From NCBI RefSeq assembly GCF_037126465.1, contig NC_088204.1, positions 71,609,807 to 71,673,806 of the forward strand: DNA of 64,000 nt, read 5' to 3'. The stretch is from Ornithodoros turicata. Its lineage: Eukaryota; Arthropoda; Arachnida; Ixodida; Argasidae. Both the position numbers and the translations under genes were made by a program. The notes beneath the pieces are model-generated. The model saw nothing but the letters and a program-made list of their open reading frames with translations. It had not been told where the DNA came from and searched no databases. How positions within the stretch are numbered: position 1 is the first letter of the stretch; each line of letters begins with the position of its first letter. This document shows, in pieces, positions 9,856-22,100 of this stretch.

Positions 9856-9900
9856 GTACTGCTGATGAGGTCCAAGAAGGCCGAAACAGCTGTCCAGTAC
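9856..9900 (+). ncRNA. Hammerhead ribozyme, copy 3
   Basis: Same motif a further 233 bp downstream, with predicted cleavage after 9894. The unit is truncated about 35 bp later, but all paired elements of the ribozyme core are intact. Confidence 0.9.
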
Positions 9901-9940
9901 TGGCATGGCGATGTTTGAGTTACAGACAGACACCACTGTA

Positions 9941-12900
9941 TGCCTGATATGTGCACTATAGGTTCCACCATAATCCTACAGCTGCATTGAAATACAATAC
10001 GCTGTCACTACAGGCTTCTCCTTTCAGCTTGTTATTATAGGGCTCAGTCACTGGCTCAGTGTCATAAAACCTTCTCCAGCGTCCCCTTGCTTGTAAAGGG
10101 AACATGGGGTTTCTTCTACAGCCCCTCATAAGCACAGTTAAGGACTGTTAGTCCGTAGGATTGGCAGAGAGATTCGACTCAGTGAGCAATAAAGGCATGT
10201 GACCACGAGACTCCACAGCTGAATTTCTGTGATGGGGAGTATCAAGTACTACTTTAAGTGCATTTTACATCATGTACTTTGTCTTGCTGTTCAAGTACAT
10301 TTGTTCGCTACTTTTCCTTGAAGTACCGAACTGATCAGAATGAGAAAGGGAGAGACTAGTAGGCACACATGCTTCATTTCACATATTTACTTTTTATATG
10401 CCAACAGAGGATTCTGTTGCAAACAACGAAGACACAAAAGGCAGGAAGTTTTGTATTGTGCTTCCTGTTCTTTCATGACTTACTTTTTGATTTTTTAAGA
10501 CGCTTGTGGTATGTCACACGGCACTGTGAAGTGCAAGGAAATGTATAACCTTCTCCTCTTGGCTTCCTTCTTTTGTTTAAAGTGTGTCTTCTTGGTTCAT
10601 ATCAGACCCATGGACAAGAACCAGTGCTATGCACTGGGAGCATGGATAACTCAAGACAATACTGTGTACTAGCACAGCAAATTTCTTGTGCATGCATCTG
10701 CTTCATTCCATGTTCATGAGCAAGCAATGAGCTGGCCATTATGCGTAACAGACAGTTGCTAAAAATGCCAATGAAAAACAATGCATTTCTCACTTTTTGT
10801 CACCAGGAAACAGTGAGATGTTGATGATGGAACATTACAAACTATAAAGTACTCTACGAGTACCTAAAAGTATTTTGCCAAGTTGTGTGTTACTTCATGT
10901 ACATTGACAACATGGTACATTGCACTGTACCTCAAGCACCAGTGACACCATGTACTTATAGTACAACTTTGGGGCACCTTGCACATCACTGCTGGATTTG
11001 TAACAGTACCAGTGTTTTGAACTAGACACCTTTTCTCTTGGCTGCAGTGAGCGCCAAGCAGGTTGTTTTTCTTTTTTTGAGGCACGTGCCTCTTAACCAA
11101 TACGACCAGATGGATGGGTGCATTTATAGGATTAAATAAAGGTCAAAATGCATAAAACATGGCATTCAGTGTAGTGATTTTTAACTTCCTAACAAAGTAC
11201 ATCTTGTTCTTCTGGCAAACACCACGATAACTTATTCCCACCCAGCCTTTTTAAGGCAAAAAATTTCACACTGTTACTATAAAGTACCACCTACTCTTTG
11301 ACTGCTTCTTTTACTTTTTCATCTTCCACAAGGAAATTCAACCACCTTTCTAGACTGAAATTTAATTCTGCAGTAGCAACGACTGTCCCGTGAGCCCAGG
11401 ACACATTACTTATGCATGCTGCCACAACTTATTTTGTACAGGTTCACATTTCTCTGCAAAGTACCGCCAGGACCTACATAGTTACACGACTAGAAATGCC
11501 ACTCACCGCATCGTAACGAGGGACGGCCGAGCCTTCGAAACCTTCCGCAAGATTATACGCTCCTACTCTATACTTCTACCAACACTGTTAAGATCTACGA
11601 GTCAGATGAAGGCTGGGTGTGCCATTTACTGGTCCACCGCATACATGAAAGTGATAATGAGTTGGCATCTTTTGTCATTATGATGTGTCCGTTCAAGTGT
11701 GCTCGAATCTGTTTGCATACGGACAGAGACAAGTGGCATTGAATCGCGGGCCGTTTACCGCAGTGTTGCTGCTAGTGGCATTGCGGAATAGATTCGTCAT
11801 AAAGCACAAACTAAAAATAAATAAACAAAATTTAAAAACCAAGGTGTCCATTACTTTCTGTTCCATGGCTCTGGCGTTCTGGTAAGAGACCATTCATGTG
11901 GAAGAAACCCGGGTGGTTCCAGATGCCCCCAAACCCCCTCCCCCACCCAATTTCTGTCGTCACTGAGTGCTTCCATTGACCTTAGGCTGTGTATGCGAAG
12001 ACTTATGTATGCACAGATGTCATGGTAGCAAATAATTCCAACCTTGCAGGTTCAATTCAGCTATCATGTGCAGTCCTGAGCAAGACAGATCGCAGATGGA
12101 AGTGTTAAATGTGTGTCAAAAAGTTTTCGTTTTAGTACAGTACTACAAGTCTTTGTGTCGTTTTTTTTTTTTGCCAGTCGCCATTTATAGCACTCCAATA
12201 TATTGTAATGATGAATGATACAATGATAATAAATTATATGATGAATTATATCTAGTGCCTGCTATTTTGCAAACTTTTCAAATTTCTATGTGAACCAAAC
12301 AGCGAAATAGACAATGTCAGCAGCTGCATAGTATCTGTTTCCTCATCAGTACTAAGCATCTACTCTACCGAAAGGTATATATTTCCCGAAAAGTTTCTCG
12401 AACGTACTGCTAACAAGGCTGAACAACATGCTGTGCTCCAAAGTACAAGCAGTCGACGTCCGACTCCATTAGAATAAAATTCGAAACACTTATCAGCATC
12501 TTTTGTGCAGAATCTGCATGAAATCTTGTTATTAAAACAAGACACTTCTGACCTCAGAAGAGTGGAAGATTGGGCAAGTCAGTAGGTCATCATTGACTGG
12601 GCAGCGCAGCAGGAAAACACAGACACAGAGAGACCTGTCCTCACCTGTTATCTCTTCGTCCCTGTTTTCGTACTGTGCCACAAAGTCAATAATGCGCGTC
12701 TGACCGTTTCAATCGTAATCTCACTACCTACTTCATGGACTTGACGGCATTTTTATATTTCGTCTACCCTGACTCCATTACTTGTAAGGAATGTAGCTGA
12801 TGCAGTAATACTGGGAGAATAATGCAACAGAAAAACAAACAACTTATAAACTGCATCCTGTACACGGATTTATCCTTCAGGTAGAGTTGGCACCTTTTTA

Positions 12901-14776
12901 CGTCATAATTTTGGAAGCTGAAGCGTGCGGTCAAAGGAACGTGTCGTTAATTATGCAATGTGCCAGAGCAAGAAGCACCACAGCTCATTACCTTTACATT
13001 AAGCACAGGCAGTAAAGCAACAACGCGAGCTGCCGGTGGCAGCACCTCATGCGATGCATTATTGATGCTTAGCAGCCTTTTCCATGGAAGGGCTGCGTCT
13101 GCCTTCCAAGAACGTGTACTCACGTTAATTGTAGCGCAATTATCCTAATTGAGAAAATCCATGTGGCAGAGGTATTATAATTTGCTGTTTGCGAATCTCT
13201 TAATGATTAAAGGATGCACATTTGTGAAATTATATAAATGGTTATGATTTGTATGCCTCATAGGACATTATCCTCTTCTGAAATGCAAGTTCTGCCAGGA
13301 AAATGGCAGTTCAAATTCCGCGTGTTGACGGTTGTAAATTATTACCTCGGTATGCATTTATTTTTAATAGCCCCATATTTTACCTGTAATGCAGTCATGC
13401 ACTTCCAGGATCGGGCAAAATGCTTCTACTCGGATGCGGTAATATACCCCAAGGGTATTAAGACCCTCATGAAGCAGTATTTCGGACTCTACACAGGGTA
13501 TTTTCAGGAAGATGGCATGACAAAAACGTTTCAGTCTGATTTTCTAATACAAACGGATCTTAAGTCTACCGAAACATTCCAGTGCTAGAAATATCCGTTT
13601 CTCAAACGAATCTCGGCAAGAAAACTCGCGGCTGTTAACACCGGCCTGACAAATATCCACGTCCCACGCGATGAAGTGAAGATGAAGAATCTTCCGTTAG
13701 CAGTGAGTTGTTGATCGTTGCTCAGGCAGCTCTTGCGTGCGTAAGCTTTCGCTAAACATACTACACATTATATCGCACTTACGAATGTCGACGGAACTCA
13801 TGCACATAAATGGCATGGACTTTAGTATAATCACTCATCACGCACACTCATCATGTCATGAATCACTACCTTCAAAGCGAGATAAGTGGAGCTTTCAAAC
13901 GAGCTGCTACATCGCAGAAGCGAAAATCACTTTCATTAAACTGAAACGATCTGCAATCTACGCAGGAAAATCTAGCAAATCGACGATATGGGAAGAACTT
14001 TTGGAAGAGAAGTGTCAATAACTTTGCTCAGTGGGCGTCTTCGTGACAGGATTCAAAAATGAAATGGTTAGCGAAAGTCAGTCGTGTGGGACAGAATATA
14101 CGTAAAATATGTGGTTTCGAGAGTGGAACTCACCGGAGTGCGTCCTACAACCACGCCCGATGTGAAGACACAGTTTTATCAGTACAGCACAGGGATATCC
14201 GCAGACCGGTGATCTAAGCCTAACAGTATGCGATGTGTCGGGAACTACTCAAACGAGTTTTGGCGCTTGTGTCCGGAATATTAATCCAAAATTCGCTACG
14301 CGGAAATGAAGGTAGTTCACAAAAACTGTCACAAATACTTACGTGCAGGGTAGTTCACGTAAACATAAAGGAATTAAACGGGGGAGAAAAACTTATCACA
14401 CCCAACCACTCCGATCAAATGTTTCTTTTCTGTTTTTGTTTCTTGATGATCCGGATGTTGGATCTGCGAACTTCCGGTATTTGTAGAATGTTGTTTGCGT
14501 TTCATGTTTAACTTTTATATCTTAAATATTCCACAAGTATTGGCTCTGATAGGAATGTCTATTATAATTAAACGTTTATGATAACCTGCTTTTACTTTTA
14601 TGTTACCGCAGGGCTTACCGCTGCAAAACTCCGGCGCTGCGGGCGCAAACGCTGAGATTGAGCAGCTGATCTTTGGGATCCTTTCCTTTGCTATCAGCAG
14701 CTGTTGGAGCGGGGGGCAGTGGGCATGTAGTTTGTAGAGTTAGAGTAAAAAAGAAACGCCGTTTCCAGCAGCCAGG
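9941..14776. other. Intergenic region between ARPC1 and TMEM104
   Basis: No gene is supported. Between about 10235 and 11320 the words aagtact, agtacttt and gtacattt recur in both orientations, a tick-like low-complexity repeat also seen at 50040-50142. The rest is AT-rich. An ETS-like cttccggt lies near 14470. An acceptor-like ttaccgcag at about 14611 could begin a noncoding or first exon of TMEM104, but I cannot place a transcription start. Confidence 0.5.
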
Positions 14777-14806
14777 ATGCCAAGAGGCGCAATTCCCCAA
14801 CGAGGG

Positions 14807-14851
14807 ATGGCTGGTGACAGGGCTGATTTACGCGACAGCTATTCCCCCCTG
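14807..14851 (+). CDS. TMEM104: TMEM104 exon 1 (coding part)
   Basis: MAGDRADLRDSYSPL, then a gtgagt donor in phase 0. The in-frame upstream ATG at 14777 gives MPRGAIPQRG before it. Confidence 0.85.
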
Positions 14852-17800
14852 GTGAGTTACTACGTAGTGAACAACATTACCGTGAATACACTGCTTAAGT
14901 TCAGACAACTTGACTCCATAGCAATTGAGAGAAATGCTGGTACTCTCTCTTAATGGTTTCAAGCCTTCCACGAGTCTGAGAGTAGCTCCCAATCTAGCTT
15001 AAAGGACTCCTCCCCTGAAAATACAGCGAATGTTGGGTAGCTACTCCAAGGCGAAGTCGTTGGAAGCCCAAATTGAGGGAAAACAGCAATTCTCCACCCA
15101 CTTTTGCCATACAAATTCACATCCCATAGTTGAACTTCAATCTCTGCAAAAAAAAAAGAGAGAGAGGGAGAAAAGCTGTGATGCAGCTCGGTCTGTCCAA
15201 AGAGAGAGTGCTGCACTATAGGTGGGGTGCATTGACGTGCGCAGGTTCACCAGAAAGAGGGAAAAAGCATGGGTAAAGCTATGGTGTGACGTCATATACA
15301 CGCCACCTATAGGTTGAACCAGGGGCTGATTTAGGGGGGGGGGGGGTCCGGATGTCCTGAGCCCCCCCCCCCCCCAATTCCAGACTTGGACATAGGGTTC
15401 AATGGACCAATCCCAGCATGCACCTGGCACTTGTCCATAGCGGACCCCCCCCCCCCCCTCGGAAAAATCCTAGATCCGCTCCTGGGTTGAACGTACTGGG
15501 GTTTGTGGCTGAATGTGATTTGTTGCACTCTGCACGAATGTACAACACCCTTACAACGTTCTCCAGGAGTCTGGCCTTGCCCAAAGGCTATGAGTACTGC
15601 TCGGACTTCTCACCAATTCTGGCAGTGACTGCCTGGATCTTAACTTTCAGCTGTCATCATTCCTTCATCTGGTATCATATCATCTCATTTCATCCTGACT
15701 ACAGTCGTGCCGCTGCCCGCATAAGTGGAGCCAACAACGGCAAGCCCGTTTTCGCCACCGCCCTTACAGAGTGCATGTATGTGTAGGAAATGCAAGAGTC
15801 TCAAATATTCTAACGATAATGGAATGTTACTTGCTATAAAAAGCACCCGCAGTGAGATTCCAACCCACACTTTCTGAATGCTGGTGCGACGTGCTACCTT
15901 TCCAGCATGGTAGCAACCCTCTCATAAACACACCAAGCCTCGTTCAAATACAATGAAGGCAAGTGCTCAGCCCCTCCGACATTTTTCCCACTCACGCAGG
16001 GCTGGGCACGATACTTCAAAAATGTATCTTCGATGCCGATACTCGATACCCTCAAAAATTGTATTTCCGATACCGATACAAGATACGGAACCAAAATTGA
16101 TTTTCGATACAGATACTCTGTACTGTATCGTCGATACTTCGATACATCACTGAAATCCCGAATATAATAAAGCTGGTGTTATGATTAGCGAAGTTTACAT
16201 CATTGAAATCACAATATAATAAAGCTGGTAAGATGATTAAGGAAGTAAAAACATTTATCCGTTATTTCTGGAACCTGTAGTGTATTTTTATAGCGCACTC
16301 TTTCTGACAGGGCTTGAACATATCCGACCGCACGGATTTAATGAAGCTGCACTGTGTGAGCAGCTAGTCTTGTTAGAACTTTAGATTGGACTGAAGCCAT
16401 GGGTACGTTGTAACGATCGCTTCAATAAGCAGCCTAACAAAAAGCAATTCTTTGAGATAATGTTCTTCATGATATGAATAAACCTGAAACTTTTTTCTGC
16501 TGTTTTTATCGTTTGGTACTGCAGTACTTACCCGGTAGCCTCTGACTTTGCCTCTGACTTGATTTTCTTAGTTGGCCGTTGTGAATTGTGAGCTGTAGAA
16601 CGGGTTACAGTGCTCAAGCTTAGCCGGCGGTTACTCTTTCGGCATGGCAGATGCGGAATTCACACTTCAAGCCAAGTGGACGTGCTCTTGCGCACTGAGC
16701 AGGGAGACATCGTGCAGCGCAGTTCCAGAAGCTGTGAGGTTGGTCCTCTGTAAGGCGTTTTCGGCGCGCCCGCCGTAGAAAGAGACGGAAGAGATTTTTC
16801 TGGAACCAACTAGAAGCTGCGCGCATCTAGGGCACGACCCAGGGCCTCCGGGCAACCTTGACGATGGAGCGCGCGCGCGGACATAAGCTTCGAGCGAATT
16901 TATGGCCGACATGTCTACGCCGCTACGGCCTGGCTTGTACTACCGCCTGAGCAAGCGCCGCCGGCCCTAAGTATCAGCCTCGATATTTGCGTCCTTTTTT
17001 AGTATCGAGTATTGTTAAAATACACGATACACTAAAAATTTATTTTCGATACCAATACTCTGATACTCACATTTTTGGCACGCGATACCTAATACCGATA
17101 AACAAAATGTATCGAAAAGATAGTATCGAAGATACATGTATCTTCGATACTGCACATGACTGCACTCACGCTCATGCAGGCAAAAAAGGGGGGGGGGAGA
17201 CCTGGGTTTACATGCGAGAACTCGGGGCGAACCCGGGCACTAAGATCTCTGTTTGATATGTCATCTGGGAATTTTTGAGTGAAACAAAAGGCATGTGAAA
17301 CAAGCCACTGCTGTGGCACTGGGACTAGAAACAAGAATCTACATTTCCGCTCGGAACTGAGGCAGTGAATGACTGCGGTATTCAAACACTTGTCCGAGCT
17401 CCACAAAAGCTCGTCTTTTTTCTCCTGCAGGAGGGGATTATAAAAGGAGGACAAATAGGTTGTCACAAATAGCTCTCTTTGCTGATCTTATGATTCACTT
17501 TTCCGACGGTTTACCTAGAACGACATGCTGAAGGACCGCAAGGATTTCGGGTAGATATGGGGTGTTACCCGAATTCTTGAAGACTTGTTCGGTGGGGAAC
17601 TATCGTCAAAGATTGGGTTTAGCCAGAAAATTAAGAACCTTACTCGTGGACCACTGACCACAGTATCGAAAACTTCACACGGTCACATCCGGAAACCTCT
17701 ATAAGAAACCGATGTCACAGTGTTCGTCATTGGCCGACATTCTACCCAGCTAATTTTTTCGGCGTGACGTCACTCCCTGAGTGGAGGAGTGAGAGTGCGG

Positions 17801-19109
17801 TGCTTAGAGGAGGAAAGGCACCGTCCAGACGTCCCGTATGATCATGTTGTAACATCCCGTAACTCCCGTATGCGACACCCGGACGGCCGAGGAATGACTT
17901 TTCTCAGGGTCGTGCCCTCATTGGTTCTTAGGGAGTGACGCTTTCTTGTTTTTCCAGGGGGGGAGCAATTCCAGCATACTCTCAACATCTGATGTTTGCT
18001 CTTGTCATGTATTCTGTCGAATAACAGTCAAACTACACCACTATTTCGCGTGGGATTTTCGATACCGTGGTCAGTGGTCCATGAGGAGTAAAATGACACC
18101 ATAGTTTTAAAATCAACTGGAATGGATGTGACGGTCCCTTTAAAGAAGCACTAAACTGCAAAAATTTATCCTCGTGGAATGAAAGATGCTGTTACCTTGA
18201 CACAAACACAAAAGGAACAGAACTCATCTGTTGTGCCGTTCGAAGCGAAAGAGGCCATAATTTACGCCTTCCCTCTCCTCCTCAAGAAGTGCGACAAAGC
18301 GGAAAGGCTGCGAATTGGTTTCTTCAAACCCTCTTCCGAGTTGGTTGAACAAATCATTTGAGGGCACCGATAAGAGCCCGCTCCGCATTGTCTGCCTTCT
18401 TGAGAAGGAGAGCAACATGATAGAACTGATGTTCTGAGTCTGGAACAACATAGAAAGGACAAATACATACAAAGCCTCAAATTGCCTAAGAGGAAGTCTG
18501 AAATCATAAATTATGGTTTCTCTCAAACTATTTCAAATCAAATTTTTGCACTTCGCATCTACATGTATCTGACAGTCCAGCACAACTATAATCTCAATCA
18601 TGCGACAGCTTACAGACTTTCTCTCTAAGTATCAATCGATTAATCAAAATTATTTTAAGTGCAATTAAAATACAATGCCAATGTTCATCCTTCCACATTT
18701 TATTGACCTTAGTTACTGCTATGTTGTTCTGCTTTCAATGTATTTAGCCACATAAAGGTAAACATGCTCCGTTAACTACCATTCAATATAACCAGCATTG
18801 GCGCTCCTTTCAGTGGCACCTCCTGAATATCCGAAGCTTTGTGCTGCATAATGAATTATGTTAATTCCCTAGGTGGGACTCGTCTACATCTTCAACCTCA
18901 TAGTAGGCACTGGAGCGCTGACGATGCCTGCCGCCTTCAAGGATGCGGGATGGGCCCTCAGTTTAGCCATCGTTATACTGCTGGCTCTCATGAGGTATGG
19001 TGTCAACTTTTTCTCTTTAGACCAGGTACAAGTACTGTATGGGCAACATTACTTGGCATGCTGTAAAAGACGGAGAAGACAACTCCGTATTTATACAGAT
19101 TCCCTTACA

Positions 19110-19140
<31 letters not shown>

Positions 19141-22100
19141 ATTTTGGCCGACACCCCACTGGCTATCGTTCCTGTGCACACCCTACTGAGTGAAGGAGGA
19201 GGCCTTGTTATTTCAGCTTCAGATATAAAGCTGTTACAACTTTAACATGACTGTAATAATAATAACCCACTGAGACAATTTGGTTTCGTGACTGGCACTA
19301 GGCTTGCAGTGTGAAAGTCATAAAGTCATTGCGCAGTGCCATCGGCTGCTGGGAACGAGGCTAACAAATTGCTTTTGTGTTGGGTTCAAGACTACTGTAA
19401 ACTTGTAGCACGACCTAGTAGATTATAGCGACCATGTCATAATTGTCAACCCCTATAAGGAGCCCGTCCGCACAATCTGCTGGGGGCGCTACTCATCAAC
19501 CCTCGAGATCTGCATCATGATTGGACGATGGCAATTTGAATTTTGAACGCGCAGAAGTGGACGTACGACTACCGTAGCAGACGACAGCAACAGCTCTTAT
19601 GAAAACGCGTAGAATGATAATGATAATCAACTTTAGAAAGAAGCATCTCCCGTGGGACATCCACGGCTTGTACAAAAATACTAAGGTAAGTTGAAGTACA
19701 AAGTATTGCAGAAATTGAGGAAGCGATAACCGTGAGTAGCGCCACCGCTAGCTTCCAAATACAGCGCTGGGAAGGGGTGCATATTACATGGTCGTTTTGA
19801 TCTAGTAGGTCGTGGCTTGTAGTGACCGTTGGCGGTACAGCATACGTGGATCATGCAATGCACCGCAATCACCGCACTGCAGTCAACTGCGATGCGCATG
19901 TCTCACCCAAGATGTTAAGGTCACCTTTTAGGATATGAGGTGTCCTTGTATTGAGTTCCACTTTCTTACGGCTGGCATCAGTAAGGGAATTTGAACAGCT
20001 TTCTTAAAGGGACGATCGCATCCCGAAACCCATCGATGAAACCGACGCCACTGTGTTCCGCATCGGCCAACAGTCTACCTGGCTAATTTTTCCGTCTGAA
20101 AAGTGCTTAGATATTAACTAAACGAATTTTAAAGATCAGCACTGCCTCCGCGGCTGGAGAAGCTCCAGCGGCGTGACATCACTCCATAAGCAGAGGAGTG
20201 AGAGGGCGGCGCAAAGAGGAGAAAAGGCGCCGTCCAGACGCTCCGTAACTCTGAGACGCCAGCACGGCCGTGGCATTCCTTTTCTCAAAGGCGTGCCATT
20301 ATTGGCCGGTTACAGAATGACATCTTCTCGTTTTTCCAGAGAAGGAATTTCGGCATACCCTCAATATCCGTCGTCTGCTCTTGTCATGTATTCCATCCAA
20401 TAACAGTGAAACTATACCAGTATTTTGTGTGAGATTTTCGATACTGTGGTCAGCAGTCCGCGAGGAACTAAATGACACTACAGTTTTGAAATCGAAAGGA
20501 GCAAACACGACCGTCTCTCTAAGCTCTGAAGGTTTTCTGTTGCTCAACAGTGAAAGTGAAACACTAGTCATTATGAACTATAGGTTTGCAAGCTTTTCTA
20601 ATACGTACATCTGAAACAGGCGTTAGAGTTGCTCTGAAAAATTCATATTCACTAAAAGCAAATGCTCCCAAGTATGTCAGGCGCTCTAACCGTACACATT
20701 CTTAAAATAGTGTCTATACTGTTTCATTATAGTCACATAGGATTATTTTTAAGAATATCCTCATATAATACCAAAATAAGGCCAAAACAGCTGTCCTGTG
20801 CTGGCACTGTTTGAGGTGCAAACTCATATAATATAGATAAAACTGCAAGGACACCAGGCGAGCTGGTGGTTACGTACATCCATAATTAAACTCTTTAATA
20901 TAATCATAATCATATAATATTGCATGTAATAAGAAAATATTCATATAATGTTAGAGTCATAGCTTACAAAAAATAGTTTTGGTGACCATTTAAAGAATTT
21001 TGGTTTCAGCTCACGTGCCATACAATAAGTGCGTTATCCTTCATTGTTCCTCCAATGAATGTATAACCACATTAACGAAATATATTTAATTACGGTTTTA
21101 GAACATGTATCAGCTACATGGGGTATGTTTCATTACTAATATTCAAGTATGTTTATGTAGTTGCTTAACCTTATACATAACTACTGATTCCTAAAAACAA
21201 TATTAAAAAAATATTGTTGTCTGTTGGGGATGTAGTATTGTGTCACTTATTTCTGAGCGATAGGAACAATACCAGAATAAAAGGGAGTTTAAGCTGGAGG
21301 CAGTAGTTACAGGGACGCTGTCCAAGTTCCAACTGTTAAGACAAGGCGACGATAGCGGAGCATGCAGTTGTGGTAACACAATCCATAATGACTTCACAAT
21401 GTAATACATACACAGATAAGAATAAGCGAAAGCATGTTATCAGTTACGAGCATGTACGAAAAGCAAAGTGCCCAGAGTGGAATATGAACGCCACATTGTG
21501 CAAAAAAAAATTGGTGCTGATATAATCGTGACATCCTGTAAACAAAGTCTGACGATTTTGTGAAGTTTGGTATGTGATACTCACAAACACCATAATTATA
21601 GCAAGGCCACATAATTTTATGTGCACATAAAATTATTTTTCTCACCATTTTTTTTTATTTGTAATATGAAACATGTTGCATAATGTGCACTGTGCATGTT
21701 TTTATGCAAAATACTCAAAGGTGTAACTATATGCAATGACATCAGAGTTTGTCATGCTAGCTGTAGCAAACAATGAATCTTCTGGTAGCATATAAGTACC
21801 GTATTTTCACGCGTATTAGCCGCACCGCAGATAAGCCGCAGGACTCGTTTTTAGATACATTTTGAAAATGTTTTTTGCAGATAAGCCGCACTCGCAGATA
21901 AGCCGCGGGTAATACGACGCGACTGCTTTGTGCACTAAACCAGTGATGCACATACAAAATCAACAGAGACGCTCAACGCTTGTCAGCGCCGTACTCCCTG
22001 CCAGCTGCCCTGCTCCCGTACTTGTCCGCGAAGTCGACGACTTTTAGTTTGATGCCGCTGTCGTGGCTGTGCCTCAGCGTTGGAGCCATGCCTCACCTCT

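Larger units (their letters stand above)
9344..9929 (+). mobile_element. Retrozyme-like tandem array, 233-bp unit, about 2.5 copies
   Basis: Units start at 9344, 9577 and 9810 with gttacgtgaccttctgacgc. The first two are full length and the third stops after ttacagaca near 9928. The two internal copies are identical where I compared them, and both give the same 78-residue frame, which is a by-product. Each unit carries one hammerhead ribozyme. The 13-bp word agacaccactgta flanks the whole block (9167-9179 and 9928-9940). Short noncoding tandem units with hammerheads are described for metazoan retrozymes and for the terminal repeats of Penelope-like elements. No reverse transcriptase is present, so this would be nonautonomous. 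Confidence 0.85.

Noticed and set aside
9449..9918. Two identical 78-residue open frames, 233 bp apart
   Set aside because: They are the same noncoding repeat unit translated twice, overlapping the hammerhead core; no start context or domain supports a protein.
12340..12365. Minus-strand ctgatgaggaaacagata resembling a hammerhead core
   Set aside because: CTGATGA runs straight into GAAAC with no stem II and there is no GTH site with a matching stem I.
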